Below are positions 1-7,323 of a stretch of DNA of 33,352 bases, in pieces (positions within the stretch are counted from its first letter, which is position 1; each line of letters starts with the position of its first letter). The notes beneath the pieces were generated by a model. The model was not told the origin of the DNA. It searched no databases and saw only the letters and a list, made by a program, of their open reading frames with translations. This DNA is from CAZDUS01 sp964609375 (GTDB lineage: Bacteria > Verrucomicrobiota > Kiritimatiellia > CAIKKV01 > CAITUY01), in contig CAZSSA010000013.1 in the NCBI GenBank assembly GCA_964609375.1, positions 1-33,352 on the forward strand, in the 5' to 3' direction. Both the position numbers and the translations under genes were made by a program.

Positions 1-45
1 GCATTTATCAGCAAAATGAGGCTTTGCCGCAACAAACACAAAAAC

Positions 46-84
46 CCCCACAAAATACCCGTTTTTATTGGGTTTTGTGAAGGG
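46..84 (-). terminator. Probable intrinsic terminator after tRNA-Cys
   Basis: A long imperfect stem lies just downstream of the tRNA on the minus strand. Positions 46-48 (CCC), 49-55 (CACAAAA) and 58-60 (CCC) pair with 82-84 (GGG), 73-79 (TTTTGTG) and 70-72 (GGG), with small bulges. On the minus strand the stem is followed by a T-rich run (about 45 down to 30). The structure is seen directly; the terminator role is inferred. Confidence 0.6.
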
Positions 85-91
85 TTTGAAG

Positions 92-165
92 TGGAGGCGC
101 GAACCGGAATTGAACCGGTGTGGAAGGTTTTGCAGACCTCTGCCTGACCACTCGGCCATCGCGCC
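92..165 (-). tRNA. trnC: tRNA-Cys (GCA)
   Basis: The minus strand folds as a complete cloverleaf. The acceptor stem pairs GGCGCGA (165-159) with TCGCGCC (102-96), followed by discriminator T and an encoded CCA (94-92). The anticodon loop reads CTGCAAA, with GCA at 133-131, which specifies cysteine. The T arm carries the usual GGTTCAATTCC loop region. The length is 71 nt plus CCA, normal for tRNA-Cys. It sits between a terminator-like stem on each side, so it is probably transcribed alone. Confidence 0.97.
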
Positions 166-193
166 ATTTGAAAAAAGACACCAATAACGATAA

Positions 194-219
194 GCCGCCG
201 CATCGAGAGCAGCGGCGGC
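194..219 (-). terminator. Intrinsic terminator after the micro-protein gene
   Basis: Perfect 8-bp GC stem: GCCGCCGC at 194-201 and GCGGCGGC at 212-219, with a 10-nt loop. It begins 18 bases past the stop of the 31-codon gene on the minus strand. The minus strand then continues through a T-rich stretch (about 190-170) toward the tRNA. Confidence 0.65.
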
Positions 220-237
220 AGTATCATCCGTTTTGTC

Positions 238-333
238 TTACTTCTTTACCGCTTTTTTAGCGGCATCTTTCTTGCGCTGATTCTGCCGTTCCCGGCGCTT
301 GCGCTTTACTCGTGCTCTTAGTTGTTGTCCCAT
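238..333 (-). CDS. 31-aa highly basic micro-protein
   Basis: A short open frame of 31 codons reads from ATG at 333 to TAA at 238. The product starts MGQQLRARVKRKRRERQ and ends KKAVKK. Fifteen of its 31 residues are Arg or Lys, with only one Glu and one Asp, and there is no membrane segment. A perfect GC-rich terminator follows the stop, as expected for a real transcript end. I see no strong ribosome-binding site; the ATG is preceded by CCAGCCATT. The composition resembles tiny ribosomal or RNA-binding proteins such as bL36-like or Thx-like peptides, and PVC bacteria are known to carry several such small basic proteins. I do not recognise a named family. The coding call rests on composition, terminator and position; the ribosome or RNA role is inference. 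Confidence 0.6.
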   Translation of the reverse strand: MGQQLRARVKRKRRERQNQRKKDAAKKAVKK

Positions 334-383
334 AATGGCTGGATGTGTTAGCAAAACGCTCCGTCGTATGTCAACCGCTTACC

Positions 384-830
384 TTAAGCAGTCAAAACCT
401 CCAACACTTCGGCAGCGCTCTGCGCTAGTAATAATCGTTCCCTTTTCTCAGAATCATTCAGCACCTGGCTGATCTCCGAAAGAAATTGAATGTGCGGCCC
501 CGTGCGACTCACCGAAGACAGGGTCATCACAAAGATCGTGGATGGCTTCCCATCCATCGATCCAAAATCAACACCCTCCTTCTTGAGGGCCATCGCCGTC
601 ACCAACTTGTCAACGGAATCCGTCTTGCCATGCGGGATCGCAATCCCATGCTGCATCCCGGTCGACATCTTCTGCTCACGTTCCAAAACCGCTTTCAAGG
701 CGGCATCACGATCCTTAATCCGTCCCTTGACCACAAGAAGATCCACCATTTCCTGGATTATCTCCTCTTTGGTGTTTCCCTTCAGTTCCAGAATAATCGT
801 GTCTTCCGACAGGAGTTTCTTCAAATTCAT
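384..830 (-). CDS. ptsN: PTS EIIA domain protein (PtsN / EIIA-Ntr type)
   Basis: 148-aa single-domain protein of the PTS EIIA type-2 (mannitol/fructose/Ntr) family. The phospho-accepting histidine is His67 in GIAIPHGKT, the family signature. Met1 is set at MNLKKLLSED because AAGGA lies about 8 nt upstream; a 12-residue in-frame extension to 866 has no such site and looks non-coding. In this family the protein takes phosphate from NPr/HPr and acts as a cytoplasmic regulator of nitrogen and potassium metabolism or of envelope stress. No permease (EIIB/EIIC) gene is adjacent, which favours a regulatory EIIA-Ntr over a transport component. The next gene down on the same strand is the basic micro-protein, 50 bp away. 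The neighbouring gene upstream is divergent. Confidence 0.85.
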   Translation of the reverse strand: MNLKKLLSEDTIILELKGNTKEEIIQEMVDLLVVKGRIKDRDAALKAVLEREQKMSTGMQHGIAIPHGKTDSVDKLVTAMALKKEGVDFGSMDGKPSTIFVMTLSSVSRTGPHIQFLSEISQVLNDSEKRERLLLAQSAAEVLEVLTA

Positions 831-954
831 CGTCTCATCCTTCACAAAGCACGAGCAAGGTAGCACATCGCGTTCTGTAATCTAGTTCTTTTTTGCCCCC
901 ACCCTCAAAAAAACGTCTTGAAACAACCTGCACTCCATGGCTATTATTCGCCCC

Positions 955-1704
955 ATGAAAACCTACTCCTATGTCTTGTCATGGCTGGTAATTTCCCTGT
1001 TGTCATTTTCTGCCTCGGCGATGAGCGGCTACTCATCCCAGCAGGGATCACTGTTTAACGGTGACAGCACCTCCGCCTACGACACCATGCACGATGGCGG
1101 CCCTCGCGCCCTCAGCATCGGCGCTTATGTGGCCACCCAAAAACGCGGCATGCAAAACGGAACCCGTGTTGAAGATTGGGAAATCAACCACGCCATCGGC
1201 TATCTCGGCCTTGATATTACCCCCTGGCTGACCATCATCGGCGGCGTGGGCCAAAGCGAATTAAGCATCCAGAACGACGACCGGGATGCCGATCTCGAAT
1301 GGCTCGGCGGCCTGCAAATGCGCATGCTGGATTACATGGTGATGGATTCCTCGGACAACTGGTGGCTCGCGATTGATGCCGATTTCCGCGGCATCGGATC
1401 AAGCTCGGAAGGCACCAAGGGAGACATGACCTGGCTCGAACTTTTCGGTTCACTCACCATGAGCATGACCGTCCACACCGAACGTGGCGGATTCATGGAC
1501 CGGATTTCCATCTTCGCCGGCCCGGCGTATTCCGCCATCACCGCCACCGAGGATAACGGGTTCGACACAGACCTCAATGAAGATCAAGCCACAGGGTTTG
1601 TCGGCGGTATCCAGTTCAACCCGAACGCCAACGTGGCACTGAGACTCGAGTACCAATCCTTCGATGATAGCTCCGTTGGCGGCAGCCTATCGTTCCATTT
1701 CTAA
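955..1704 (+). CDS. Outer-membrane beta-barrel protein, family not recognised
   Basis: 249-aa exported protein. Residues 1-22 (MKTYSYVLSWLVISLLSFSA...) form a classic signal peptide ending ASA. The mature part alternates polar and hydrophobic residues in strand-like segments, has many Gly and aromatic residues, and ends in a beta strand with terminal Phe (GGSLSFHF), the outer-membrane barrel sorting signal. I chose ATG 955 because it opens the signal peptide; an in-frame ATG at 937 would add MAIIRP, and neither start has a clear Shine-Dalgarno. Size and pattern fit an 8-10-strand barrel such as OmpA-like or OmpW-like porin-fold proteins. It converges with the TonB receptor gene (39-bp gap). 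No specific function can be assigned. Confidence 0.75.
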   Translation: MKTYSYVLSWLVISLLSFSASAMSGYSSQQGSLFNGDSTSAYDTMHDGGPRALSIGAYVATQKRGMQNGTRVEDWEINHAIGYLGLDITPWLTIIGGVGQSELSIQNDDRDADLEWLGGLQMRMLDYMVMDSSDNWWLAIDADFRGIGSSSEGTKGDMTWLELFGSLTMSMTVHTERGGFMDRISIFAGPAYSAITATEDNGFDTDLNEDQATGFVGGIQFNPNANVALRLEYQSFDDSSVGGSLSFHF

Positions 1705-1743
1705 ATTGATCGCTGACTGCTGATGCCTTGTTCCTGTCCGGCA

Positions 1744-3861
1744 TTAAAACTCGCATGACGCGGTCAAAATTAAATTGCGTCCGGGCTCATTCACGCCAGA
1801 CCCATGGATTCGATAGTCCTCATCCAGCACATTCTCAACCGACAAACTGAGATCAACCCCGTTACCCACCTTTGTCCCGGTCCTCACGTGACAAACCGCA
1901 TACCCAGGCGTCCCCCCGGGTGGAATCCTCTGGGTATCACGTTTGTCATCGGCAGAGAGTGTATCCGCCTTGCTCGCGGCATCTCCAACCAGTTCAACCC
2001 AATAGCGACCGTCAGTTCTCTGCCAACGTAACCCCGCCTCAACCGTTGGCGGCATAAGCCGACTGATGGGGTCACGTTTGATCACGGCCGAAGAAGTCGG
2101 ATACGTATCCACCTCACCATCCATCAATGACCCGCTCAACCAAGCGGACCAGTTCGATGTAAACACATACTTTGTGGAAAGTTCAATGCCTTGAATGAAC
2201 CCATCACCTGAATTCTTCTTGGTGACCTCGTTGCTGCCTTCAATAACACGCCCTGTCGGAGTCCGAATGATCATTCCGTCAATCTTGGTGTAATAATAAC
2301 AGGCTTGCGCCGTGAACCGTTTAAACCGGCTTTTCACCCCCGCCTCATATTCGGCATATCGCTCAGGGTCAAGATCGGGCGATGGCGTCTCAATCTCATT
2401 GCTTCGCGCGGAATCCAGCCGCGTCAGATCCGAAAGATTTGGCGCCCGGTATCCCTGGGCCACCCCTGCAAAGGCCACATGCCGTCGATCCGCCGTCAAC
2501 GGATACAACACCCGCAACGAACCCACCACGGCATCCCACTCATCCTCCACCGTCACCGGTTTCCCCGTCAACGCATCCTTGACCCGGTCCGCATCCACTC
2601 GCGAATACGCATAGCGCACCCCTGGCACCACCTCGAGGCCACCTTCCATCAGCGTAATCGTATCCTCAGCAAATATTCCCACCGAATCATAGATGGCATT
2701 ATCGGCCACCGGCCCTTGAATCTCCGTCTTCTGGAGGGAGTCATCCGCGGCGTACTTGCGCGAATAGGAATCCACCCTGTCATGATAATACTCCGCCCCG
2801 TACACCCACTTTCCCACAGGCCAATCCGACTCCAATTGCAGACTTGCGCCCACTGTCGTTACATCAAATCCCTGCCGGACTCGTTGATCATCCTTTAACA
2901 CCCGGTATAAATCTTCACCCTGTGCCTGCCGCGACATCGTCCATTCCATGCCATCCACAATGCCGTTCAGGTTTTCATGGCGCCCCTTGAGATAGGTAAG
3001 ATCTCGCTGCTGATCGTAACTGTGCGCCTTGTCATCGCCCGCCTTCAACCCCTCCCAGTCAATACCGTATATTGTCCTATGGGTCCTCCAGGCATCATCC
3101 TGATCAACCGTCTGATGTCCCAGGGTGATCACCGATTCGTCTTCCCCTCGCCAGTCGGCACGGAAGTCAAAATCCTGCTCGGTATATCCCGTATGTTTTT
3201 GTGTGCCGACATCACGCCCCCCCTTCAGGTCGCCAAAGTCCTTGATGGACACCCCGCCGACAAATCCGAACTGCGCCGTGGGACTGCCCCCCACCTGAAC
3301 ACGCCCGACATGGGAATCCTCCGCCGTTGCGCCGCGATAGAAAAGACGCCGTTGCCACACAGGAGACCCCGCATAGGCCGGAGGGGTCACTGGCATGGCG
3401 TTCAATGTGCCTCCAATGGCATCACTGCCGTACAGCACCGATGCCGGACCCATAGCCAATTCGGTCGACCCCACTGAAAGCGGGTCCACGGTATTCCAAT
3501 ACTGGTTCGGTCCATCCCTGAACACTGAATTATTCAATCGGATGCCATCCACCAGCAACAGGTTGCGGAATCCCGTCAGCCCCCGCAGATAGGGAGAACC
3601 CTGCCCATAGGACGTCTTCTGCACCATCGCCGAAGGAATGCCCTTCATCATATCCGGCATGGAACGCAAGCCTTCCTCGCTGCTTTTGCGGTCTGCATCC
3701 ATCCGGTAGACGATGCTCGGAACCGATTGCATCTCCTTCCCCACCCGTACCCCCGTCACCACAATGTCGGCCGCCGGCTTACCGATGCCATTGGTTTCCC
3801 CCATCAAATCACACGAAAGAAAACCCACCGCCACAACACTCCAAATCATTGATGCTTTCAT
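1744..3861 (-). CDS. TonB-dependent outer-membrane receptor
   Basis: 705-aa protein with a hydrophobic export signal (MKASMIWSVVAVGFLSC...), an N-terminal plug domain at about residues 30-150 (IVVTGVRVGKEM; SPYLRGLTGFRNLLLVDG; GPASVLYGSDAIGGTLN) and a long beta-barrel ending in Phe (LILTASCEF). These receptors use TonB/ExbBD energy to import scarce ligands such as siderophores, heme, cobalamin or glycans across the outer membrane. The plug resembles the FepA/CirA/heme-receptor branch, but the ligand cannot be read from sequence. It has no N-terminal STN signalling domain, so it is not a FecA-type transducer. The start at 3861 is preferred because GGGAG lies 7 nt upstream; 13 more codons are open to 3900. 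It follows the sigma/anti-sigma pair on the same strand, 142 bp away, and may be its target or partner. Confidence 0.93.
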   Translation of the reverse strand: MKASMIWSVVAVGFLSCDLMGETNGIGKPAADIVVTGVRVGKEMQSVPSIVYRMDADRKSSEEGLRSMPDMMKGIPSAMVQKTSYGQGSPYLRGLTGFRNLLLVDGIRLNNSVFRDGPNQYWNTVDPLSVGSTELAMGPASVLYGSDAIGGTLNAMPVTPPAYAGSPVWQRRLFYRGATAEDSHVGRVQVGGSPTAQFGFVGGVSIKDFGDLKGGRDVGTQKHTGYTEQDFDFRADWRGEDESVITLGHQTVDQDDAWRTHRTIYGIDWEGLKAGDDKAHSYDQQRDLTYLKGRHENLNGIVDGMEWTMSRQAQGEDLYRVLKDDQRVRQGFDVTTVGASLQLESDWPVGKWVYGAEYYHDRVDSYSRKYAADDSLQKTEIQGPVADNAIYDSVGIFAEDTITLMEGGLEVVPGVRYAYSRVDADRVKDALTGKPVTVEDEWDAVVGSLRVLYPLTADRRHVAFAGVAQGYRAPNLSDLTRLDSARSNEIETPSPDLDPERYAEYEAGVKSRFKRFTAQACYYYTKIDGMIIRTPTGRVIEGSNEVTKKNSGDGFIQGIELSTKYVFTSNWSAWLSGSLMDGEVDTYPTSSAVIKRDPISRLMPPTVEAGLRWQRTDGRYWVELVGDAASKADTLSADDKRDTQRIPPGGTPGYAVCHVRTGTKVGNGVDLSLSVENVLDEDYRIHGSGVNEPGRNLILTASCEF

Positions 3862-4003
3862 CCCGTTGCTCCCGCACCCATTTATTAGAAGGCCTGCCAT
3901 TGTTACGCTAAGCGGGGATGGGCAGGAAAAGGTTCAGTAGAACGCTCCTGGATCAAAACGGATCCTTGGATTCCAGAGGCGGTCCCGCGGATCACTTCTT
4001 ATT

Positions 4004-5272
4004 TTACTTCAGGGACATCGAGGCCAGCGCCGTGGCATAAACCCGGCCGCCAGCCGCACTCCAGCGGTCGTCCGCCGGCCAACTGCCGCGCTCACGGCCT
4101 GCCTCAACTTGCCGGGCGATCAGGCCATCGCGAATCGTTACCAAGGATCCCTGGATGGATTCCTCCCCCATCTTCCTCAACGCCGCGGCCAGGAAGTAAC
4201 GGCGATAGTAATCCATGTCCGGCCCCTCGGCGGCGGCCATCTTTCGCACCTGGATCTGGACGGCACGGGATCGCTCGGGACTCAGCAAAACCTTGTGCGC
4301 TCCATCAATCAAACTCATGGCGCCCATGGCCGTCAACGTCTGGCTTCCCTCTGGAAAATCATCTTTCCCCCGGTAACCGAAGGCTCCGTTGTCCGACACC
4401 ATTCTCGTCATCCATTTTAATCCGCGCTCAACGCTCGTTTCAGTGGACGTCCACCCCGCCCCCCCCGCAAGGCGCAACGCCTCAATCTGCCAAAGACTGA
4501 TCGATAAATTGGAGGCCTTGTCGGCCGTGTTCTCATACCCCCAACCCCCGTCTCCATGCTGCCGATCCTCGATCCATCGCAACGCCCGGTCCAATGTTCC
4601 ATGCAATGCCTCCGTCTTCCGAATCTGGAACCCACGCACCAGCGCCAGCGTGGCAATGCCGTGATTATAGGGCGCCCCATCAAATTCAGGCCCGAGTCGC
4701 CCGGTCGCATCCTGACGGCTGATCAGATAATCCGTCGCCCGATGAATCGCCACCCGAACCTTTTCGGATGGCGTTTTCATCTCCAATAGCGCCATTAACG
4801 ATAACCCGGTCAATGCCACTTCAAATTGCGAATGCCCGCCCCACCGTGCCGTACTCCATGACCCATCCGGTTCCTGAGTCGCGCAAAGCCACTCCGTTGC
4901 CGCACCCACCGGCCCCACCGCTTTGCCGCTCTCCATCACCGCAGGCACCACGGTTCCACAAGGCCGGCAAAGCCATAGGGCACCGCCTATGATCAATGTC
5001 AACCCTGCCGCCGCCGCCATCACCCCTCGCCACCGCCCCACCCCTTGAGTCGCATTCAGGCGAGCCATCACACCGGGGGCAAGATCGCGCGACCGTTCCT
5101 CTTCTGGTACCGCCTTCAACAGGGTAATCACCCGCCTTGCATCCCCAATAGCGTCACGGCACGATTCGCACTCAATCAAATGCCTTTCAAATTCACCCCG
5201 CAGCAACAATGGCAACTCCCCCCCGACAAACGCCGCCACATTCTCCCCGTGCGGACACTCATGCTTTTTCAT
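4004..5272 (-). CDS. Zinc-finger anti-sigma factor fused to periplasmic alpha/alpha-toroid
   Basis: 422-aa three-part protein. Residues 1-70 are a cytoplasmic zinc-binding anti-sigma (ZAS) domain with the H-x3-C-x2-C motif (His31, Cys35, Cys38 in HLIECESC). Residues about 82-101 form one membrane helix. Residues about 120-422 are repeats of the prenyltransferase/squalene-oxidase alpha/alpha-barrel type: CATQEPDGSWS, SRQDATGRLG, EDRQHGDGGWGY and RMVSDNGAFGY are QW-like turns, each followed by a helix such as ALTGLSLMALL. No DxDD acid motif of squalene-hopene cyclase is evident, so a binding rather than enzymatic role is likelier. The start overlaps the last 14 bases of the sigma-factor gene, which indicates translational coupling and supports a sigma/anti-sigma pair. 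Inference: the toroid is the periplasmic sensor controlling release of sigma. Cys102 and Cys105 just outside the membrane could respond to redox. Confidence 0.88.
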   Translation of the reverse strand: MKKHECPHGENVAAFVGGELPLLLRGEFERHLIECESCRDAIGDARRVITLLKAVPEEERSRDLAPGVMARLNATQGVGRWRGVMAAAAGLTLIIGGALWLCRPCGTVVPAVMESGKAVGPVGAATEWLCATQEPDGSWSTARWGGHSQFEVALTGLSLMALLEMKTPSEKVRVAIHRATDYLISRQDATGRLGPEFDGAPYNHGIATLALVRGFQIRKTEALHGTLDRALRWIEDRQHGDGGWGYENTADKASNLSISLWQIEALRLAGGAGWTSTETSVERGLKWMTRMVSDNGAFGYRGKDDFPEGSQTLTAMGAMSLIDGAHKVLLSPERSRAVQIQVRKMAAAEGPDMDYYRRYFLAAALRKMGEESIQGSLVTIRDGLIARQVEAGRERGSWPADDRWSAAGGRVYATALASMSLK

Positions 5273-5813
5273 GCAGATACTCCCTCAACGCTTTGATCGC
5301 CAGATTCATCCGTGACTTCACAGTCCCTTCAGGTATCTCCAGAACCTCGGCAATGTCCTCGTAACGCATCCCCTGATAAATGCTCAATACCACCACGCTG
5401 CGCAATTTGTCCGATAAGGAAGCCAACGCCGCCTCAACATCCATATGCCTGGATTGCGCCAAGCCCGACTCATCCACAGACATCGGCTCCTGTAAAAGTT
5501 TCAGCCGTAACCGCTCCCGCTGGAACCATTTCCGACCATGATCAGCCAGAACATGGCGCGCAATCACATAGACAAAGGTCTTGAACTTTGCCGTAGGCCG
5601 ATACCGTTCCCGCGCCTTATACAACCTGACAAACGTTTCCTGGGTAAGATCTTCCGCATCGTGGTAAGCGCCCATCCGCCTGAAAAAGTTCACCAATTGA
5701 CACTGATAGGTGTGAATCAGCGAAATAAATGCATCGTGGGACCCTTTCCCCACCTCCATCATCAGGGCCGAATCAGGATCTCCATCCGTCCAAGTTTGAT
5801 CAGGAACTGTCAT
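5259..5813 (-). CDS. ECF-family RNA polymerase sigma factor
   Basis: 184-aa sigma-70 family protein with only regions 2 and 4. Region 2 is at about residues 28-95 (DAEDLTQETFVRLYKARERY and the following TFVYVIARHVL, the -10 recognition part). Region 4 is at about 130-180, with the helix-turn-helix MRYEDIAEVLEIPEGTVKSR that reads the -35 element. Spacing and size are standard for extracytoplasmic-function sigma factors. Its 3' end overlaps the anti-sigma gene by 14 bases. ATG 5813 lies only about 10 nt below the predicted start site of its own ECF-type promoter, so the leader would be very short and no Shine-Dalgarno is present. Expected role: directs polymerase to the bidirectional element at 5826-5857 and perhaps to other sites, when released by its membrane-bound partner. 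Confidence 0.94.
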   Translation of the reverse strand: MTVPDQTWTDGDPDSALMMEVGKGSHDAFISLIHTYQCQLVNFFRRMGAYHDAEDLTQETFVRLYKARERYRPTAKFKTFVYVIARHVLADHGRKWFQRERLRLKLLQEPMSVDESGLAQSRHMDVEAALASLSDKLRSVVVLSIYQGMRYEDIAEVLEIPEGTVKSRMNLAIKALREYLHEKA

Positions 5814-5825
5814 GCCGTCAATTCT

Positions 5826-5857
5826 AGTGAACGTTTCATCACTGCATTCCGTTCACT
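5826..5857. promoter_or_regulatory. Symmetric, bidirectional ECF-type promoter
   Basis: A perfect inverted repeat, AGTGAACG (5826-5833) and CGTTCACT (5850-5857), is separated by 16 bp. On either strand it reads GAAC, 17 nt, CGTT, matching the common ECF layout of a GAAC -35 core and a CGTT/CGTC -10 core at 16-17 nt. It lies between the sigma operon (start 5813) and the divergent secreted toroid gene, so one element could fire both. Alternatively it is an operator for a dimeric repressor. The symmetry is seen; promoter function is inferred. Confidence 0.55.
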
Positions 5858-6009
5858 TATAGGGACTCAAAATACACCATGTGTCACGAAAGGCAACGAT
5901 GATGAGCAATGACGACTATTTGCCGTTTCTGCCGGAACAAACCCGCAGGAAGAAATTGCGCCCCCTCGCTTGTTGCGTTATTGTAAAACCAGAAAGGAAG
6001 CCTTCCAAA

Positions 6010-7233
6010 ATGAAACACCTACCCGTTATTCTTGCCTCATCCTTCTTGCTTGCGGGCGGCACAATCTCCTTCTGTCACGCCGCTCCAGCCATCATGCCTC
6101 CAAAACCCGCCGATGCCACTCTTAACTCCAGCCAGACCATCACGGGCGAAATTGACATCTCCCTGCTGAACGAAGCCCGACTCGTCCAACAGCGCGGCCT
6201 CACTTGGCTGGCCAAACGCCAGAAACCGGACGGATCATGGTCTATGCCCGGCCTCCCAGCCCTAACCGCGCTCCCCTTATGGGCGTTCGCCGTCAGTGAC
6301 CACCCTGACAAAGCACGTGTGGCTTCCAACGCCGTTAACTTCATCCTCAAAAGCGTTCAGCCTGATGGCAGCATTTACCAGAAGGGCGACGGCCCAGGCG
6401 GCGGCCTCGTGAATTACAATACCGCCCTCTGCATGACCGCACTCCACCTGACCGGTGACCCCGCCCTGGTTCCCGTTGTTCAAAAAGCGCGCCGTTTCAT
6501 GGCCTCCTCCCAGCATCTGGAGGGCGACGATATCTATAAAGGCGGGTTCGGTTATGACAAGGCCAGCGGCCGTCAATACACCGATCTCAGCGATTCCGTC
6601 ATCGCCTTTGAAGCCATGCGCCTGACTCAAGGCGTCGAAGACCTCCGCCCGGCCGGCGAAGAACGTGTCGATATCAATTGGAGCGCCGCCACTCAATATC
6701 TAGGCAAGGTGCAAAACACCGCGCAATCTGGAACGAACGATGCCGGCGGGTTTGCCTATCGCCCGGATGAAAGCAAAGCCGGAACCACAACAAATACGGC
6801 AGGTGCCATCGTGTTGCGCTCTTACGGCAGCATGACCTATGCCGGCCTGCTAAGCCTGATCTATGCCGATGTCTCCCGCACGGACCCCCGTGTTCGCGCC
6901 GCCTTCGATTGGGCCGCCAATCATTGGTCGCTCGACGAAAACCCCGGCATGGGCCCGCAGGGGCTTTATTACTTCTACAACATCATGGCAAAGTCACTGG
7001 CCACCTATGGACGCAACGCCGTCCCCGTCAAAGGGTCAGACAAGCCCATCGCCTGGCGGACCGCCATGTTGCGAAAATTAATCAGCCTCCAACAGGTGGA
7101 AAAGGACGGCAGTGGTGAAGGATACTGGCTGAACACCAACAACCGCTGGCTGGAAAATGACCCCGTGCTGGTCACCGCTTACACTCTGATCGCCTTGGAC
7201 ATCGCCATCGGCGACACCCCTCAGGTCAAGTAA
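6010..7233 (+). CDS. Secreted alpha/alpha-toroid (prenyltransferase/squalene-oxidase repeat) protein
   Basis: 407-aa exported protein. Residues 1-24 are a signal peptide (MKHLPVILASSFLLAGG... ending FCHA). The mature part contains toroid repeats with QW-like turns, for example LAKRQKPDGSWSM, SVQPDGSIYQ, YKGGFGYD and QVEKDGSGEGYW, separated by paired helices such as NTALCMTALHLTG. This is the fold of squalene cyclases, prenyltransferase beta subunits, complement thioester domains and transcobalamin. I see neither the cyclase DxDD nor a clear zinc triad. ATG 6010 is preferred because it opens the signal peptide. ATG 5899/5902 has a better Shine-Dalgarno (AAAGG, about 6 nt) and would add a basic 36-37-residue cytoplasmic extension, so the true start is uncertain. 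It is a paralogue of the toroid in the divergent anti-sigma gene and probably shares its ECF promoter. Confidence 0.85.
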   Translation: MKHLPVILASSFLLAGGTISFCHAAPAIMPPKPADATLNSSQTITGEIDISLLNEARLVQQRGLTWLAKRQKPDGSWSMPGLPALTALPLWAFAVSDHPDKARVASNAVNFILKSVQPDGSIYQKGDGPGGGLVNYNTALCMTALHLTGDPALVPVVQKARRFMASSQHLEGDDIYKGGFGYDKASGRQYTDLSDSVIAFEAMRLTQGVEDLRPAGEERVDINWSAATQYLGKVQNTAQSGTNDAGGFAYRPDESKAGTTTNTAGAIVLRSYGSMTYAGLLSLIYADVSRTDPRVRAAFDWAANHWSLDENPGMGPQGLYYFYNIMAKSLATYGRNAVPVKGSDKPIAWRTAMLRKLISLQQVEKDGSGEGYWLNTNNRWLENDPVLVTAYTLIALDIAIGDTPQVK

Positions 7234-7262
7234 GCTCATCCATCACGCTCACCTCTTGATGT

Positions 7263-7296
7263 ATCATGTTGTCTGGCGTATAACGCCATCCATGAT
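7263..7296. promoter_or_regulatory. Nested dyad upstream of the TauE/SafE gene
   Basis: Two nested inverted repeats are present: an outer ATCATG (7263-7268) with CATGAT (7291-7296), and an inner TGGCGT (7274-7279) with ACGCCA (7283-7288) around ATA. It lies 28-61 bp before the GTG start of the permease gene and 30 bp past the toroid stop. It could be an operator or an RNA hairpin. There is no T-run after it, so it is not a good terminator. Confidence 0.35.
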
Positions 7297-7323
7297 CAAC
7301 CTATTTTCACAACCGGGCTCATT

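Noticed and set aside
3862..4003. Cobalamin or other riboswitch in front of the TonB receptor gene
   Set aside because: I find no B12-box-like sequence and the 142-bp gap has no clear multi-stem fold.
1744..5813. Classic FecA/FecR/FecI surface signalling
   Set aside because: The receptor lacks the N-terminal STN domain and the anti-sigma protein has a ZAS domain and toroid, not a FecR domain.
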